Shown one piece after another: positions 30,269 to 39,988 of a stretch of DNA of 45,978 nt. The position numbers and the translations under genes are program-made. The notes under the pieces were generated by a model, which was not told the origin of the DNA, ran no database searches, and worked only from the letters and a program-made list of their open reading frames with translations. The stretch is from Phytoplasma sp. Its GTDB lineage: Bacteria > Bacillota_I > Bacilli_A > Acholeplasmatales > Acholeplasmataceae. Every line of letters starts with the position of its first letter. The stretch's first letter is position 1. The stretch lies in contig JAAYQV010000033.1 in NCBI GenBank assembly GCA_012519065.1, positions 1-45,978 on the forward strand, given 5' to 3'.

Positions 30269-31564
30269 CTAAAGACCATTAAATATTTCCTTTATTTCAT
30301 TGCTATAAGTTATAAATCTTTCTTGCAGTTTATAATCAAAATAATCGGTGAGTGTTTTTGAAAAAATTTCGATACTAGCTGAATGATTTTGTGGTCTTTT
30401 ATATGGTTTTGCATTTCTTAGAGTAACATAAACATCTGCTAGTAAAATGATTTGAGAAATGATTTCAGGTTGGATTTTATTCATATCAGCTTTGAATTTT
30501 TCATCAGCTGAACCTTCATAATGTGACCTAACAATATCATCTGCTTTTTGTGCAAGCTGTAATCGTTTTGCGATTTTAGATCCTAATTGTGTTTTTTCTT
30601 TTAATTGTTGGTAAGATGTTTCATCAAAACTTATTTCTTGACTCATAATGTTACTGATCTCATCATATCGAAGATGCACTAAGGCATATTCGTTTAAGTA
30701 TTGTTTATCTTCATCTGATATATTATAATATTCAGCCAGTTTGGTTGCAATCTCTAAAACTTGATAAGCGTGCTTTTTATCTAAAAGTGTGTATGAAGAG
30801 GAAAAGACCACGGAAAACAGGTTAGTAACTATTCTTGAAAAATCATCTTGAACTTGTCTTCTTTTGATAAGTTCCTTTTTTCTTTCTTCTTGTAACTGTT
30901 GCCCTATAGAAACAATCACATAAACAACTAAATAGAAAACAATGAATAATGCCGTTCTAACTAAAATATCAACAAATTCTGGTTTGGTGAATAGTGCGGT
31001 TAAAAATTCGGCAATGCTTAGATTTTGTGATGGTATGTTATAAGTAATGACAAAATGAACGATGGTTAGAATGGTTAACATACTTAAAAATGAACTGCTC
31101 AGTAATTTTTTATCTTGATATAAGGAAATAACGACTAAAGCATAATAAATTAAAGTATATGCCGCAGTTTCTAAATATTGATTTTGTGGATATATTTTTA
31201 TATAAACCAAAATCGCTGATAGAAACATATAAAAGGCAGCAACATACATTGCTACTTGTTGTTTGGTTTGTTCTTTATCTTGTATAAGTTTTTTTAAGAC
31301 CTTATTAATCACATATGTAACTGGAAAAATCAAAACTGTTAAGAGCCAGTCACTTTGACTATTTGTTGATAATGATACAGCAAAAAAGATGGCTGTATAT
31401 AACATATTCGACATGAAAATGATATTCTTTATTACAATATTTCTTCTGTGTAATACTTCTATATCATTTGCAATATCTATACCTTCATCAAAACCAAAAA
31501 ACTTGGCAAATAAATTAAAGCCAAGGGTTTTAATACTAAGTTTTTTGGTTTTCACTTTTTTCAT
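30269..31564 (-). CDS. Multi-TM membrane protein with a degenerate HD-GYP-like cytoplasmic domain
   Basis: About six hydrophobic segments, then YALVHLRYDEISNIMSQE...KTQLGSKIAKRL...ADDIVRSHYEGSADEKF...ISQIILLADVYVTLRNAKPYKRPQNHSASIEI, which parallels the HD-GYP order of motifs. Confidence 0.65.
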   Translation of the reverse strand: MKKVKTKKLSIKTLGFNLFAKFFGFDEGIDIANDIEVLHRRNIVIKNIIFMSNMLYTAIFFAVSLSTNSQSDWLLTVLIFPVTYVINKVLKKLIQDKEQTKQQVAMYVAAFYMFLSAILVYIKIYPQNQYLETAAYTLIYYALVVISLYQDKKLLSSSFLSMLTILTIVHFVITYNIPSQNLSIAEFLTALFTKPEFVDILVRTALFIVFYLVVYVIVSIGQQLQEERKKELIKRRQVQDDFSRIVTNLFSVVFSSSYTLLDKKHAYQVLEIATKLAEYYNISDEDKQYLNEYALVHLRYDEISNIMSQEISFDETSYQQLKEKTQLGSKIAKRLQLAQKADDIVRSHYEGSADEKFKADMNKIQPEIISQIILLADVYVTLRNAKPYKRPQNHSASIEIFSKTLTDYFDYKLQERFITYSNEIKEIFNGL

Positions 31565-31578
31565 AAAATCACCTAGTT

Positions 31579-32157
31579 TTATTCTTCGTTGTCGATATAA
31601 TCAAAGATACTTGTCTTATGATAATCTCCTGACTCATGTGCTAATTCTTCATTTAATACTTGAGCAACTCTAGTTGAGGCCGCGGCAGCAACTGCACCTA
31701 CAATATCATCTAAGAAAGTATGGCATTTGCCCTCTTTTTTACCTTCTTCATTAAGTTTTTCTACAATACCTCGTTTACTAACATCAATTTCACCAAAGTT
31801 AGTAACCCCAATGGTTCCATAATTTCCTGCAACGTCAATCCCCATGAGTTCATCGATTCCAAATAAACCTAAATCTTCATAAAGAATATCTTGGATTGGT
31901 CCTTGAAATAAGCCTTCTTCTGCTAATCTATCTATTTCTGCAGATAGTTGGACATGATGGAAAATATCTCTAAAAGATAAAATTCTTTCAACTGACTCAA
32001 CACATAGTTCAAAAGGAATTCCTTTGGTGTATCTTGATTGTTGAGCGTGTGCTAACTCCGCAATATCATTAATGGTGACACCACGTCTTTCTAATGTTTC
32101 TTTGTTCATTTTCAGCATTTCTTGCTGAGTGAATACAAGTTTTTTTTCCTTAGCCAT
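31579..32157 (-). CDS. pgpA: Phosphatidylglycerophosphatase A / YutG family
   Basis: RRGVTINDIAELAHAQQSRYTKGIPFELCVESVERIL, LGLFGIDELMGIDVAGNYGTIGVTNFG, TFLDDIVGAVAAAASTRVAQ. Confidence 0.85.
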   Translation of the reverse strand: MAKEKKLVFTQQEMLKMNKETLERRGVTINDIAELAHAQQSRYTKGIPFELCVESVERILSFRDIFHHVQLSAEIDRLAEEGLFQGPIQDILYEDLGLFGIDELMGIDVAGNYGTIGVTNFGEIDVSKRGIVEKLNEEGKKEGKCHTFLDDIVGAVAAAASTRVAQVLNEELAHESGDYHKTSIFDYIDNEE

Positions 32158-32170
32158 AATGCTCTCCTTT

Positions 32171-33085
32171 TTATTCGAATTTATCGTTATTTTGAATAAT
32201 ATTTTGACCGTTTAAAAAGTCTTTGGCACTAAGTTTTTTTCTACCTTGTTGTTGCAGAGTTAAAATTTGGATAGTGCCATCAAGCGTTGATACATAAATT
32301 TTTTTATCCTTAATATGTATGATACCAGGTGTGGTACTTACTATTATATCACTTTTTTCTGCTTCATAGATTTTTATTTGTGTTTGATTGACTACGGTGT
32401 AAGCACCCACGTTTGGTGATAAACCTTTTATTTTTCCTAAAACGAATTTCGTTTCTTTTTGCCAATCAATTTTTTCTTCTTCCTTTTTAATGGTATAAGC
32501 AAACGTTACTTCTGATTCATCTTGTTTTTCTTTTTTATAATTTCCAGTTAAAATATCATCTAAATGTTTTTCTAATAGTTCTTTGCCCGCTAAACTTAAT
32601 TTTTGAGATAAACTTTGGTAATCATCTGTTTTTTCAATAATAACTTCGCTTTTGGCAATCATATCTCCTGCATCCATTTTATAAACCATTTCCATTAATG
32701 TAACACCTGTTTTTTCTTCTCCATTAAACAGTGCATATTGAATAGGTGCTCCACCTCGATATTTTGGTAGTAAAGAACCATGTATGTTAATCGCAGGAAC
32801 TTCTTCTAATAGTGCTTTTGGTAAAATTTGACCATAGGCAGCTGTAATGATTAATTTAGGTTTCTTTGAAAGAATGTATGCATATTCATCTTTCATTTTA
32901 TGTGGTTGAAATATTTCAATGTTATGATTTATAGCAATTTGTTTGACTGGTGAAAACTCAATTTTTTGCTTTCGTCCTACTTTCTTATCAGGTTGAGTAA
33001 CAATTAGACCCACTGGATAATTTTTATCAATTAACATTTGCAAAATAGGTGCTGCAAACTCAGGGGTTCCCATAAATACAATCAT
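32171..33085 (-). CDS. fmt: Methionyl-tRNA formyltransferase
   Basis: VFMGTPEFAAPIL, INIHGSLLPKYRGGAPIQYAL, GVTLMEMVYKMDAGDMI. Confidence 0.97.
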   Translation of the reverse strand: MIVFMGTPEFAAPILQMLIDKNYPVGLIVTQPDKKVGRKQKIEFSPVKQIAINHNIEIFQPHKMKDEYAYILSKKPKLIITAAYGQILPKALLEEVPAINIHGSLLPKYRGGAPIQYALFNGEEKTGVTLMEMVYKMDAGDMIAKSEVIIEKTDDYQSLSQKLSLAGKELLEKHLDDILTGNYKKEKQDESEVTFAYTIKKEEEKIDWQKETKFVLGKIKGLSPNVGAYTVVNQTQIKIYEAEKSDIIVSTTPGIIHIKDKKIYVSTLDGTIQILTLQQQGRKKLSAKDFLNGQNIIQNNDKFE

Positions 33086-33103
33086 TTTGATTCCTTCTTT
33101 CTT

Positions 33104-35407
33104 TTAATATAATGTGCCATACTTATTAAAATAAACCTGCGTGTCTAACGCTTTATTTTGGTTTATAGTGTCTTCAAAATCTTCTGGTAATTTTTGATAC
33201 TTAAGTGTAATAATAGCTCGATACTTTTTGTTTCTTTTTTGAATTAAAGAAGGCGTTGGTCCTAAAACTGTTATATCACTTAATGATAGTATATCTTTAA
33301 TTCTATGCGCTTCTTGAAATGTTTTTAAGTATGATTCATTTTCTATAAGTAGTTGACTCATTTGTTGGTATGGTGGCATTTTTTGGATTCTTTTTTCATA
33401 CATTAACTGATTAATAAATCCTTTATAATCTCCTTTTATAGCGTTTTTTATTGCATAATGTGTTGTATCATAAGCTTGTATAACTACATCACCCTTTTTA
33501 TGCCTGCCTGATCGGCCTGAGGCCTGTGTGATGAGTTGAAATGTTTTTTCAGTAGCATGATGACTTGGAATTTTTAATAGTCCGTCTGCCATGATGATAC
33601 CTACTAAGGTCACATTAGGAAAATCTAGTCCTTTAGCAACCATTTGAGTCCCTAGCAAAATGTCTGCTTTTTTATTGAAAAAATCATCCCATATTTGTTC
33701 ATGGCTATTTTTCTTTAACGTTGTGTCGGCATCTAATCTAAGAACTTTGGCTGAAAAGTGTTTGTTTAATTGTTCTTCAATATATTCAATACCAACACCT
33801 ACTTCTTTTTTGGTTGGTTTATGACATGTTTTACAAGTTTTATCAAATGGTTCTTCATAGCCACAATGTTGACATTTTAAGATATTTTTTTGTTTATAAT
33901 ACGTTAGACTTATTTGACAGTTATCACACTTTGGAACATCGCCACAATGCCTACACATTACAAACGGTGCATATCCTTTTCTGTTCATTAAAATAATGAC
34001 TTGTTCTTTTTGACTCAGTGCTTGATTAATTTTTTCAAATAATTTATTTGAAAAAGGTGTAATGTTCCCTTTTTTTAACTCTTCTGTCATGTCTATAAGA
34101 TCTATTTTTACAGGTGTTTGATTGACTGCTTTTTCTTTAAGTTCTAATAGTTTATATTGCTTTTTTTCAACATTATAATATGATTCAATTGAAGGCGTTG
34201 CACTGCCTAAAATTAAAGGTATTTTATGATACTTAGCTCTTATTTTAGCAAGTTCTCTAGTATCATATGGGATTTTATCATCTTGGATATAGGAAGCATC
34301 ATGTTCTTCATCAATGATAATGAGCCCTAGGTCATCTATTGGTGAGAAAATAGCACTTCTAGTTCCTAAAATAATTTTAACTGTTTGGTCTTTGATGCTT
34401 TGATATTGGTCATATCGTTCTCCTGAACTTAATCCACTATGTAAAATAGCTACTTCTTCTTTTTCAAATCTTGCTTTTAGTCTTTGTGCTAGTGGCGCAA
34501 TGAGCATAATTTCAGGCACCAAAATTAATGTTTTTTTATTTTTAGAAAACATATCTTCAATTAGTTTAATGTATACTTCTGTCTTTCCTGATCCTGTAAT
34601 ACCATGTAATAAGTAAGTATGGTATTTATTTTGATCTATCGATTGATAGGCAATTTGTTGTGATGGGTTTAAAATAATTTTTTTATCTTCTAAATTAAAT
34701 AAATGGTTAATTTCTCTTTTAACAACTTCCTGTGTTTCAAGTAAAACGTTATTTTTAACAAGTGTACTAATAATTGCTGGTGTTGTTAGTTCTAAAGCTT
34801 CTTTTCTTAGCATAGGTTTTTCTAAGTTTTCTAAAAACTCTTGTTGTTTTTTTGTTATTTTTGCTGTATGGGTTTTATTTAGTGTATATAAGGTTTCTAA
34901 TTTTTCTTTTTGTCTGGGTAGTAAAATATTTTTAATGCTTACTATTTTTTGCTTTTCTAATCTTTTTAATTCTTGATAATAGACTCTATCTTTTGACGTT
35001 AATATCCATTGTAAATGGCGGTTAAATTTATCTTTTAAATGGCTAGGTATTTCATCGATTTTAATGAGTTGAACTTGTTTTTTATATTGCATAAGTAGTT
35101 CAGAAGGAATAATGGTTTCATATACTGCACTTTTGAGGACAAATGGCGTTTCTAGTAGATGATCTGCCAGTAAAAAAAGCTCCTCATCTAATGTAGGACT
35201 TATATCTAAAATAGATTCTATTTTACGTGTTGCATGAATACTTTCATTGATGATATTAACAACATATCCCATGCGTTTACTATTACCGAAAGGAACAATC
35301 ACTCTCATTCCTTTTTCAAGATCGTTGATCATGTCTTTTGGAATATGATAATCAAAATGTCTATTTATTTCATGCGCTTTTATATCAATCATTATTTGTG
35401 CTATCAT
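33104..35407 (-). CDS. priA: Primosomal protein N' (PriA helicase)
   Basis: LLHGITGSGKTEVYI, IIIDEEHD, zinc-binding CRHCGDVPKCDNCQISL...CQHCGYEEPFDKTCKTC, QASGRSGR. Confidence 0.97.
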   Translation of the reverse strand: MIAQIMIDIKAHEINRHFDYHIPKDMINDLEKGMRVIVPFGNSKRMGYVVNIINESIHATRKIESILDISPTLDEELFLLADHLLETPFVLKSAVYETIIPSELLMQYKKQVQLIKIDEIPSHLKDKFNRHLQWILTSKDRVYYQELKRLEKQKIVSIKNILLPRQKEKLETLYTLNKTHTAKITKKQQEFLENLEKPMLRKEALELTTPAIISTLVKNNVLLETQEVVKREINHLFNLEDKKIILNPSQQIAYQSIDQNKYHTYLLHGITGSGKTEVYIKLIEDMFSKNKKTLILVPEIMLIAPLAQRLKARFEKEEVAILHSGLSSGERYDQYQSIKDQTVKIILGTRSAIFSPIDDLGLIIIDEEHDASYIQDDKIPYDTRELAKIRAKYHKIPLILGSATPSIESYYNVEKKQYKLLELKEKAVNQTPVKIDLIDMTEELKKGNITPFSNKLFEKINQALSQKEQVIILMNRKGYAPFVMCRHCGDVPKCDNCQISLTYYKQKNILKCQHCGYEEPFDKTCKTCHKPTKKEVGVGIEYIEEQLNKHFSAKVLRLDADTTLKKNSHEQIWDDFFNKKADILLGTQMVAKGLDFPNVTLVGIIMADGLLKIPSHHATEKTFQLITQASGRSGRHKKGDVVIQAYDTTHYAIKNAIKGDYKGFINQLMYEKRIQKMPPYQQMSQLLIENESYLKTFQEAHRIKDILSLSDITVLGPTPSLIQKRNKKYRAIITLKYQKLPEDFEDTINQNKALDTQVYFNKYGTLY

Positions 35408-35477
35408 TTAATTTCACCATAAATATTATACCATATTAAGAATGGATGAATGTTTTCTTTCTCTAGAAATCTAATTT

Positions 35478-35504
35478 AAAAAAACACACCGTTTTAGGGT
35501 GTGT
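35478..35504 (-). terminator. Intrinsic terminator of rbfA / end of nusA operon
   Basis: ACACACC/GGTGTGT stem followed by a minus-strand T run. Confidence 0.8.
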
Positions 35505-35526
35505 ATTTCTAATTAGTTTTTATTGC

Positions 35527-35871
35527 TTACTTATTAATTGATTTTAATAATCCATCAATATGGTTTCCATAGGCTAATGCCTCATCATATTTAAATACTA
35601 AATTTGGAATCTTTCTCACATTTCTAATTTTTTTAGCTAATTCCATGCGAACTAACGCTTTTTTCTCTTCAATGATTTCATTGGCTAATTTAATAGTCTC
35701 TTTATCATCACTTAAGATTGTATAATAGACGGTTGCGAAAGATAAATCGTTTGTTACCTTAACTTCAGTTAGGTTAATATACCCGATTTTACCATTTTTA
35801 ATGACCTCATTAACAATGATGGCTAACTCTCTTTGAATTAAACTTGCTAATCTTTCAATTGTAATTGACAT
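35527..35871 (-). CDS. rbfA: Ribosome-binding factor A
   Basis: RLASLIQRELAIIVNEVIKN, VTEVKVTNDLSFATVYYTIL-like core; position after infB. Confidence 0.93.
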   Translation of the reverse strand: MSITIERLASLIQRELAIIVNEVIKNGKIGYINLTEVKVTNDLSFATVYYTILSDDKETIKLANEIIEEKKALVRMELAKKIRNVRKIPNLVFKYDEALAYGNHIDGLLKSINK

Positions 35872-35875
35872 ATTT

Positions 35876-37696
35876 TTAAGCCTCCACTTCTTTTAGTTTG
35901 GATGCTTCTATTATATCACCAATTTTTAAATCGTTAAAGTTTTCGATTGATAACCCACATTCATAACCTTGTTTTACTTCTTTTACATCATCTTTAAATC
36001 GTTTTAATGAGGCTAATTTTCCTTCATAAATAACAATTCCATCTCTAATCACTCTAACTAAGGCTTCACGTCCAACTGTTCCATCTGTGACATAGCAACC
36101 TGCAATAGTTCCAATTTTACTTACCTTAAAGGTTTCTCTAACTTCAACTTGGCCTGTAACTACTTCTTCAAATGTTGGTTCTAACATTCCTTTTAAAGCT
36201 TTTTCAATATCTTCAATGATGCGATATACAACATTATATAAACGAATTTCAACGCCTTCATTTTCAGCGTGTTTTCTAACAGACGCAGTAGGTCTTACAT
36301 TAAATCCAATTAATATCGCTTCAGATGCTTTGGCTAAAGTAACATCACTTTCAGAAATTGCTCCAACACCCGCTCTAACAATATTAACTTTAAATCCCTC
36401 TACATCAATTTCTTGTAGCATACCTCTTAAGGCTTCAATAGATCCTTGAACATCACCTTTTAAAACAACGTTTAATTCTTTTTCTTGATCTTCTAAGTTG
36501 CTAAACATATTATCAAGGCTCTTTGGTTTAATCGCTTTTAATTCTAAATCTTTTTCACGTGATTCTCTTTTTTCTGCGACTTGTCTTGCAGTTTTTTCAT
36601 CGGTAAATACCATGAAAACATCTCCTGCTTGAGGTACTTTATTTAAACCCGTGATTTCAACTGGTGTTGATGGGCCTGCTTGTTCATAGCGTCTATTTAA
36701 ATCATCGGTCATAGTTCTAATTCTTCCATACGTACTACCTACAACTACGATGTCTCCAACTTTAAGTGTTCCTGTTTCAACAATAAAAGTTGCAAGCGGT
36801 CCTTTTGATTTGTCTAAACTAGCTTCAATAACTGTTCCTTTAGCTAATCTATTTGGGTTAGCTTTTAATTCTTCAATTTCACTTAATAAAATCACGATAT
36901 CTAATAACTCGTCTAATCCTTCACGTTTTAAAGCTGAAACCATTACATAAGGTGTTGTTCCACCCCATGCTTCTGGTAATAATCCGTGATTGGATAATTC
37001 TGACATAACACTATCTGGATTTGCTGCTGGTTTATCAATTTTATTGACTGCAACAATGATTGGTACTTTTGCAGCTTTAGCGTGTTCTAATGCTTCAATG
37101 GTTTGAGGCATAACACCGTCATCTGCCGCAACTACTAAAATACACATATCTGTTACTTTTGCTCCACGTGCTCTCATTTCTGTGAAAGCTGCGTGCCCTG
37201 GAGTATCAATGAAGGTAATTTTTTCTCCATTATGATTTACTTGGTATGCACCAATATGTTGTGTAATCCCACCTGCTTCGCCTTCTACCACTCTTGCTTT
37301 TCTAATTGAGTCTAATAAGGTGGTTTTCCCATGGTCAACGTGCCCCATAATTGTAATGATAGGTGGTCTTTTTTCTAAATCTTTCGCTTCATCAACGATT
37401 TCAAACTCATCAAATCTCGTGATATCAGTAATGACTTCATCTTCGATTTTAACGTCAAATTCTAAGCCTAAAAGTTCGATCGTTTCTCTATCTAAGGTTA
37501 AATTCACACTAGCCATCATACCTAGTTGCATTAATTTTTTGATTAAAACTGCATTTGAAATTCCAAAACCTGCTGCAACATCAGCAACTGTGTTATCGCC
37601 TTTAAATATATAAACTTTTTCTTCTTTTGTTTTAATCTCTCTTTTAACTGGGATATTAGATTTTCTAACATCTTTTTTTGACATTTTTTTAGCCAT
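35876..37696 (-). CDS. infB: Translation initiation factor IF-2
   Basis: [40 protein letters not shown]; shortened N-terminus. Confidence 0.98.
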   Translation of the reverse strand: MAKKMSKKDVRKSNIPVKREIKTKEEKVYIFKGDNTVADVAAGFGISNAVLIKKLMQLGMMASVNLTLDRETIELLGLEFDVKIEDEVITDITRFDEFEIVDEAKDLEKRPPIITIMGHVDHGKTTLLDSIRKARVVEGEAGGITQHIGAYQVNHNGEKITFIDTPGHAAFTEMRARGAKVTDMCILVVAADDGVMPQTIEALEHAKAAKVPIIVAVNKIDKPAANPDSVMSELSNHGLLPEAWGGTTPYVMVSALKREGLDELLDIVILLSEIEELKANPNRLAKGTVIEASLDKSKGPLATFIVETGTLKVGDIVVVGSTYGRIRTMTDDLNRRYEQAGPSTPVEITGLNKVPQAGDVFMVFTDEKTARQVAEKRESREKDLELKAIKPKSLDNMFSNLEDQEKELNVVLKGDVQGSIEALRGMLQEIDVEGFKVNIVRAGVGAISESDVTLAKASEAILIGFNVRPTASVRKHAENEGVEIRLYNVVYRIIEDIEKALKGMLEPTFEEVVTGQVEVRETFKVSKIGTIAGCYVTDGTVGREALVRVIRDGIVIYEGKLASLKRFKDDVKEVKQGYECGLSIENFNDLKIGDIIEASKLKEVEA

Positions 37697-37711
37697 TTTA
37701 CTTCACTCCTT

Positions 37712-37993
37712 TTATTTGACTAATAGCTCACTAAAGCCTTTATCAGTGATTCCAATCACCTTGACATTAAAGCCACCGATTGCTTTTGATAACTCCTCGC
37801 TATTTAGTCTTTCCAATACTTTTGTGTGATACGTATTGGCTTTATCATTTATTTTTTTCTTTGTATTCAAAGAAGCATCCGTTGCAAGGATAATTAAATA
37901 TAATTTTCCTTGTCTTAATGCGTGTATGACTTGGTCAGTTCCAAGAACTACTTTTTTAGCAGCATACGCTAATCCTAAATTATTTTGATTCAT
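37712..37993 (-). CDS. ylxQ: YlxQ-like L7Ae-family RNA-binding protein
   Basis: LGLAYAAKKVVLGTDQVIHALRQGKLYLIILATDAS, located between ylxR and infB. Confidence 0.88.
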   Translation of the reverse strand: MNQNNLGLAYAAKKVVLGTDQVIHALRQGKLYLIILATDASLNTKKKINDKANTYHTKVLERLNSEELSKAIGGFNVKVIGITDKGFSELLVK

Positions 37994-38249
37994 TGACTAA
38001 CTCCATCAATTCATCATATATATTTTTAGGAACTTCAACCTCTAGCTTTTTATCTAAGGCTTTATTTTTCCTCGCCAGTTCAATTACTTCTTTGCTCAAA
38101 GTTAAATACGCTCCACGCCCGTGTGCTTTTCCTGTTTTATCAACAGAAACTACGCCTTCCTTGGTGGCTGCTATTCTAATTAGTTCTTTTTTGTTTTTAA
38201 CTTCCTTAGTGACAACACACGTTCTTAAAGGTTGTTTTTTTACTTTCAT
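37980..38249 (-). CDS. ylxR: YlxR family RNA-binding protein
   Basis: LRTCVVTKEVKNKKELIRI, GKAHGRGAYLTLS. Confidence 0.92.
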   Translation of the reverse strand: MKVKKQPLRTCVVTKEVKNKKELIRIAATKEGVVSVDKTGKAHGRGAYLTLSKEVIELARKNKALDKKLEVEVPKNIYDELMELVNESK

Positions 38250-38273
38250 AAAATCACCTTCTGTTTTTTATTT

Positions 38274-39350
38274 TTAATAAATAATGCCCTCTGCTTGCGC
38301 TTGTGATTCAGATTTTATGTCAATACTCCATTCTGAAGCTTGTACTGCAAGTTTAACGTTTTGTCCTAATTTACCAATAGCAAGGGATAATTGATCATCT
38401 GGTACAATTGCCAATGCGCTTTTTTCTTTAGGATTAACTTGTGTTACAGAAACTACTTTAGCTGGTTGAAGAGCATTTGCAATTAATTCCTGTTCATTAT
38501 CGCTCCAACGGAATAAGTCTATTTTTTCACCGCTTAATGTTTTAACAATTTCTCTAATCCTTGTTCCACCCTCACCAACGCATGCCCCGATTGGATCAAC
38601 TTTTGGATCATTAGATCTAACACCGATTTTACTTCTATCGCCTGCATCTCTAGAACTTCCCATGATATCAATAATTCCCTCTTTGATTTCTGGAACAAGT
38701 TCTTCAAGCAATCTTACCACTAATCTCTTATGCACTCTGCTGACAAATATTTTTGGCCATTTAGTAGTTGCTTGTACTTCTGTTACATAAACTCTGATAC
38801 GATCTCCTGGGTGAAAGTTATCACTTGGTAATGCCTCTTTTTTAGGTAGTAAAGTCGTCATTTCTTTTTCTAACTCTAAACGGTAAAAGCGGTCATCATG
38901 ATCAATTACTTTTGCTGAAATCATTTCATTTTCTAATGCTTTAAAATGCTCATAAATCATATCTTTTTGCTTTTTAGTTAATTCTTCATTAAATCTGCTT
39001 TTAAAATCTTTGATTGCATATAAGTTAAAATCTTTAGGGTCAACTTTTACTTCTAGTATTTGACCTGGTTTTACTTTCGATTTATATTCTTTTGCTTCTT
39101 CTACAGTAATTAATGTGTAATCTTTGTTAATATCTTGCTCAAGGTAATCTTCATCTAGGACAAAAAACTGCTTGTAAACTAGTATTTCGTTTTTATCCTC
39201 TTTAAATTCTACTCTACAACTTCTGACGTTGTGTGCTTTTTTACATCCTGCGATTAGTCCAGCTTCAAAAGCGTCAATAACTTGTTCTACAGTTAAACCA
39301 CGTTCTTCTGCAACGGCTTCAATTGTGTTAAAAAAATCTTTACTAATCAT
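38274..39350 (-). CDS. nusA: Transcription termination/antitermination protein NusA
   Basis: S1 and KH domains: DPIGACVGEGGTRIREIVKTLSGEKIDLFRWS, LAIGKLGQNVKLAVQ. Confidence 0.97.
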   Translation of the reverse strand: MISKDFFNTIEAVAEERGLTVEQVIDAFEAGLIAGCKKAHNVRSCRVEFKEDKNEILVYKQFFVLDEDYLEQDINKDYTLITVEEAKEYKSKVKPGQILEVKVDPKDFNLYAIKDFKSRFNEELTKKQKDMIYEHFKALENEMISAKVIDHDDRFYRLELEKEMTTLLPKKEALPSDNFHPGDRIRVYVTEVQATTKWPKIFVSRVHKRLVVRLLEELVPEIKEGIIDIMGSSRDAGDRSKIGVRSNDPKVDPIGACVGEGGTRIREIVKTLSGEKIDLFRWSDNEQELIANALQPAKVVSVTQVNPKEKSALAIVPDDQLSLAIGKLGQNVKLAVQASEWSIDIKSESQAQAEGIIY

Positions 39351-39361
39351 GTTTTTTCTCC

Positions 39362-39799
39362 TTAAAATTTTATAGCTTTTCTTATTTGTGAAATCTTAGT
39401 ATACGGTATTTCTTTTTTTATTTTTTTACTTTTATCATTTACTTCAATTAACACAGTCTCTTCAGTAACGTTTAAAATTGTTCCGTGTCCCTTATAATAA
39501 TCAGAAACAACATAAACATATCCTTCAATATGGTCTTTAATTTCTTCTAACGTATTTAATGGTCTTTCTAACCCTACACTTGATACTTCAAGAAAAGCAC
39601 TTTCTGGTAAATCTTCATCGATTGCATTTGCTATTTTTTCATGCAGTGGTTCTATTAAATCGTGAGATAAATTTGTTTCATCCAGTAAAACTTCTAAAAT
39701 TTGAGCGCCAAATTCTTGTTTGAACTTAATACTATATATTTTATACCCATATTGATTAACAATTTCTGTGATGATTTGTTTTAATTTCTCAATATTCAT
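39362..39799 (-). CDS. rimP: Ribosome maturation factor RimP
   Basis: SAFLEVSSVGLERPL motif; start at ATG 39797-39799 with GAGGTG upstream. Confidence 0.92.
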   Translation of the reverse strand: MNIEKLKQIITEIVNQYGYKIYSIKFKQEFGAQILEVLLDETNLSHDLIEPLHEKIANAIDEDLPESAFLEVSSVGLERPLNTLEEIKDHIEGYVYVVSDYYKGHGTILNVTEETVLIEVNDKSKKIKKEIPYTKISQIRKAIKF

Positions 39800-39816
39800 T
39801 ACGCACCTCAATTAAA

Positions 39817-39843
39817 ATGAGCGAGAATCTTCGTCCCACTCAT
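39817..39843 (-). promoter_or_regulatory. Hairpin leader in the rimP-nusA operon 5' UTR
   Basis: ATGAGTGGGA-cgaaga-TTCTCGCTCAT stem (with G-U pairs) followed by TTTT, between promoter and rimP SD. Confidence 0.55.
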
Positions 39844-39855
39844 CATTACATAGTA

Positions 39856-39884
39856 ATTATATCACTATCCTTATTTCATTTCAA
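39856..39884 (-). promoter_or_regulatory. Promoter of the rimP-nusA-infB operon
   Basis: TTGAAA, 17-nt spacer, TATAAT on the minus strand. Confidence 0.75.
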
Positions 39885-39910
39885 CTTTTTTTATTTTCTT
39901 TACACCTTTT

Positions 39911-39929
39911 ATTGCAAACGATTTGCAAA
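39911..39929 (+). promoter_or_regulatory. Zur/Fur-family operator copy 1, overlapping the znuA -35
   Basis: ATTGCAAACGATTTGCAAA; near-palindrome of the same form as copy 2. Confidence 0.75.
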
Positions 39930-39952
39930 AACGTCTGTCATTGTTGTATAAT
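39923..39952 (+). promoter_or_regulatory. znuA promoter
   Basis: TTGCAA (39923-39928), 18-nt spacer, TATAAT (39947-39952). Confidence 0.7.
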
Positions 39953-39953
39953 G

Positions 39954-39972
39954 ATTGCGAATGATTTGCAAT
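39954..39972 (+). promoter_or_regulatory. Zur/Fur-family operator copy 2, just downstream of -10
   Basis: ATTGC-G-AAT-G-ATT-T-GCAAT; all paired positions palindromic, with the AATNATT core of Fur-family boxes. Confidence 0.82.
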
Positions 39973-39988
39973 AAAAGGAGCTCGCATT

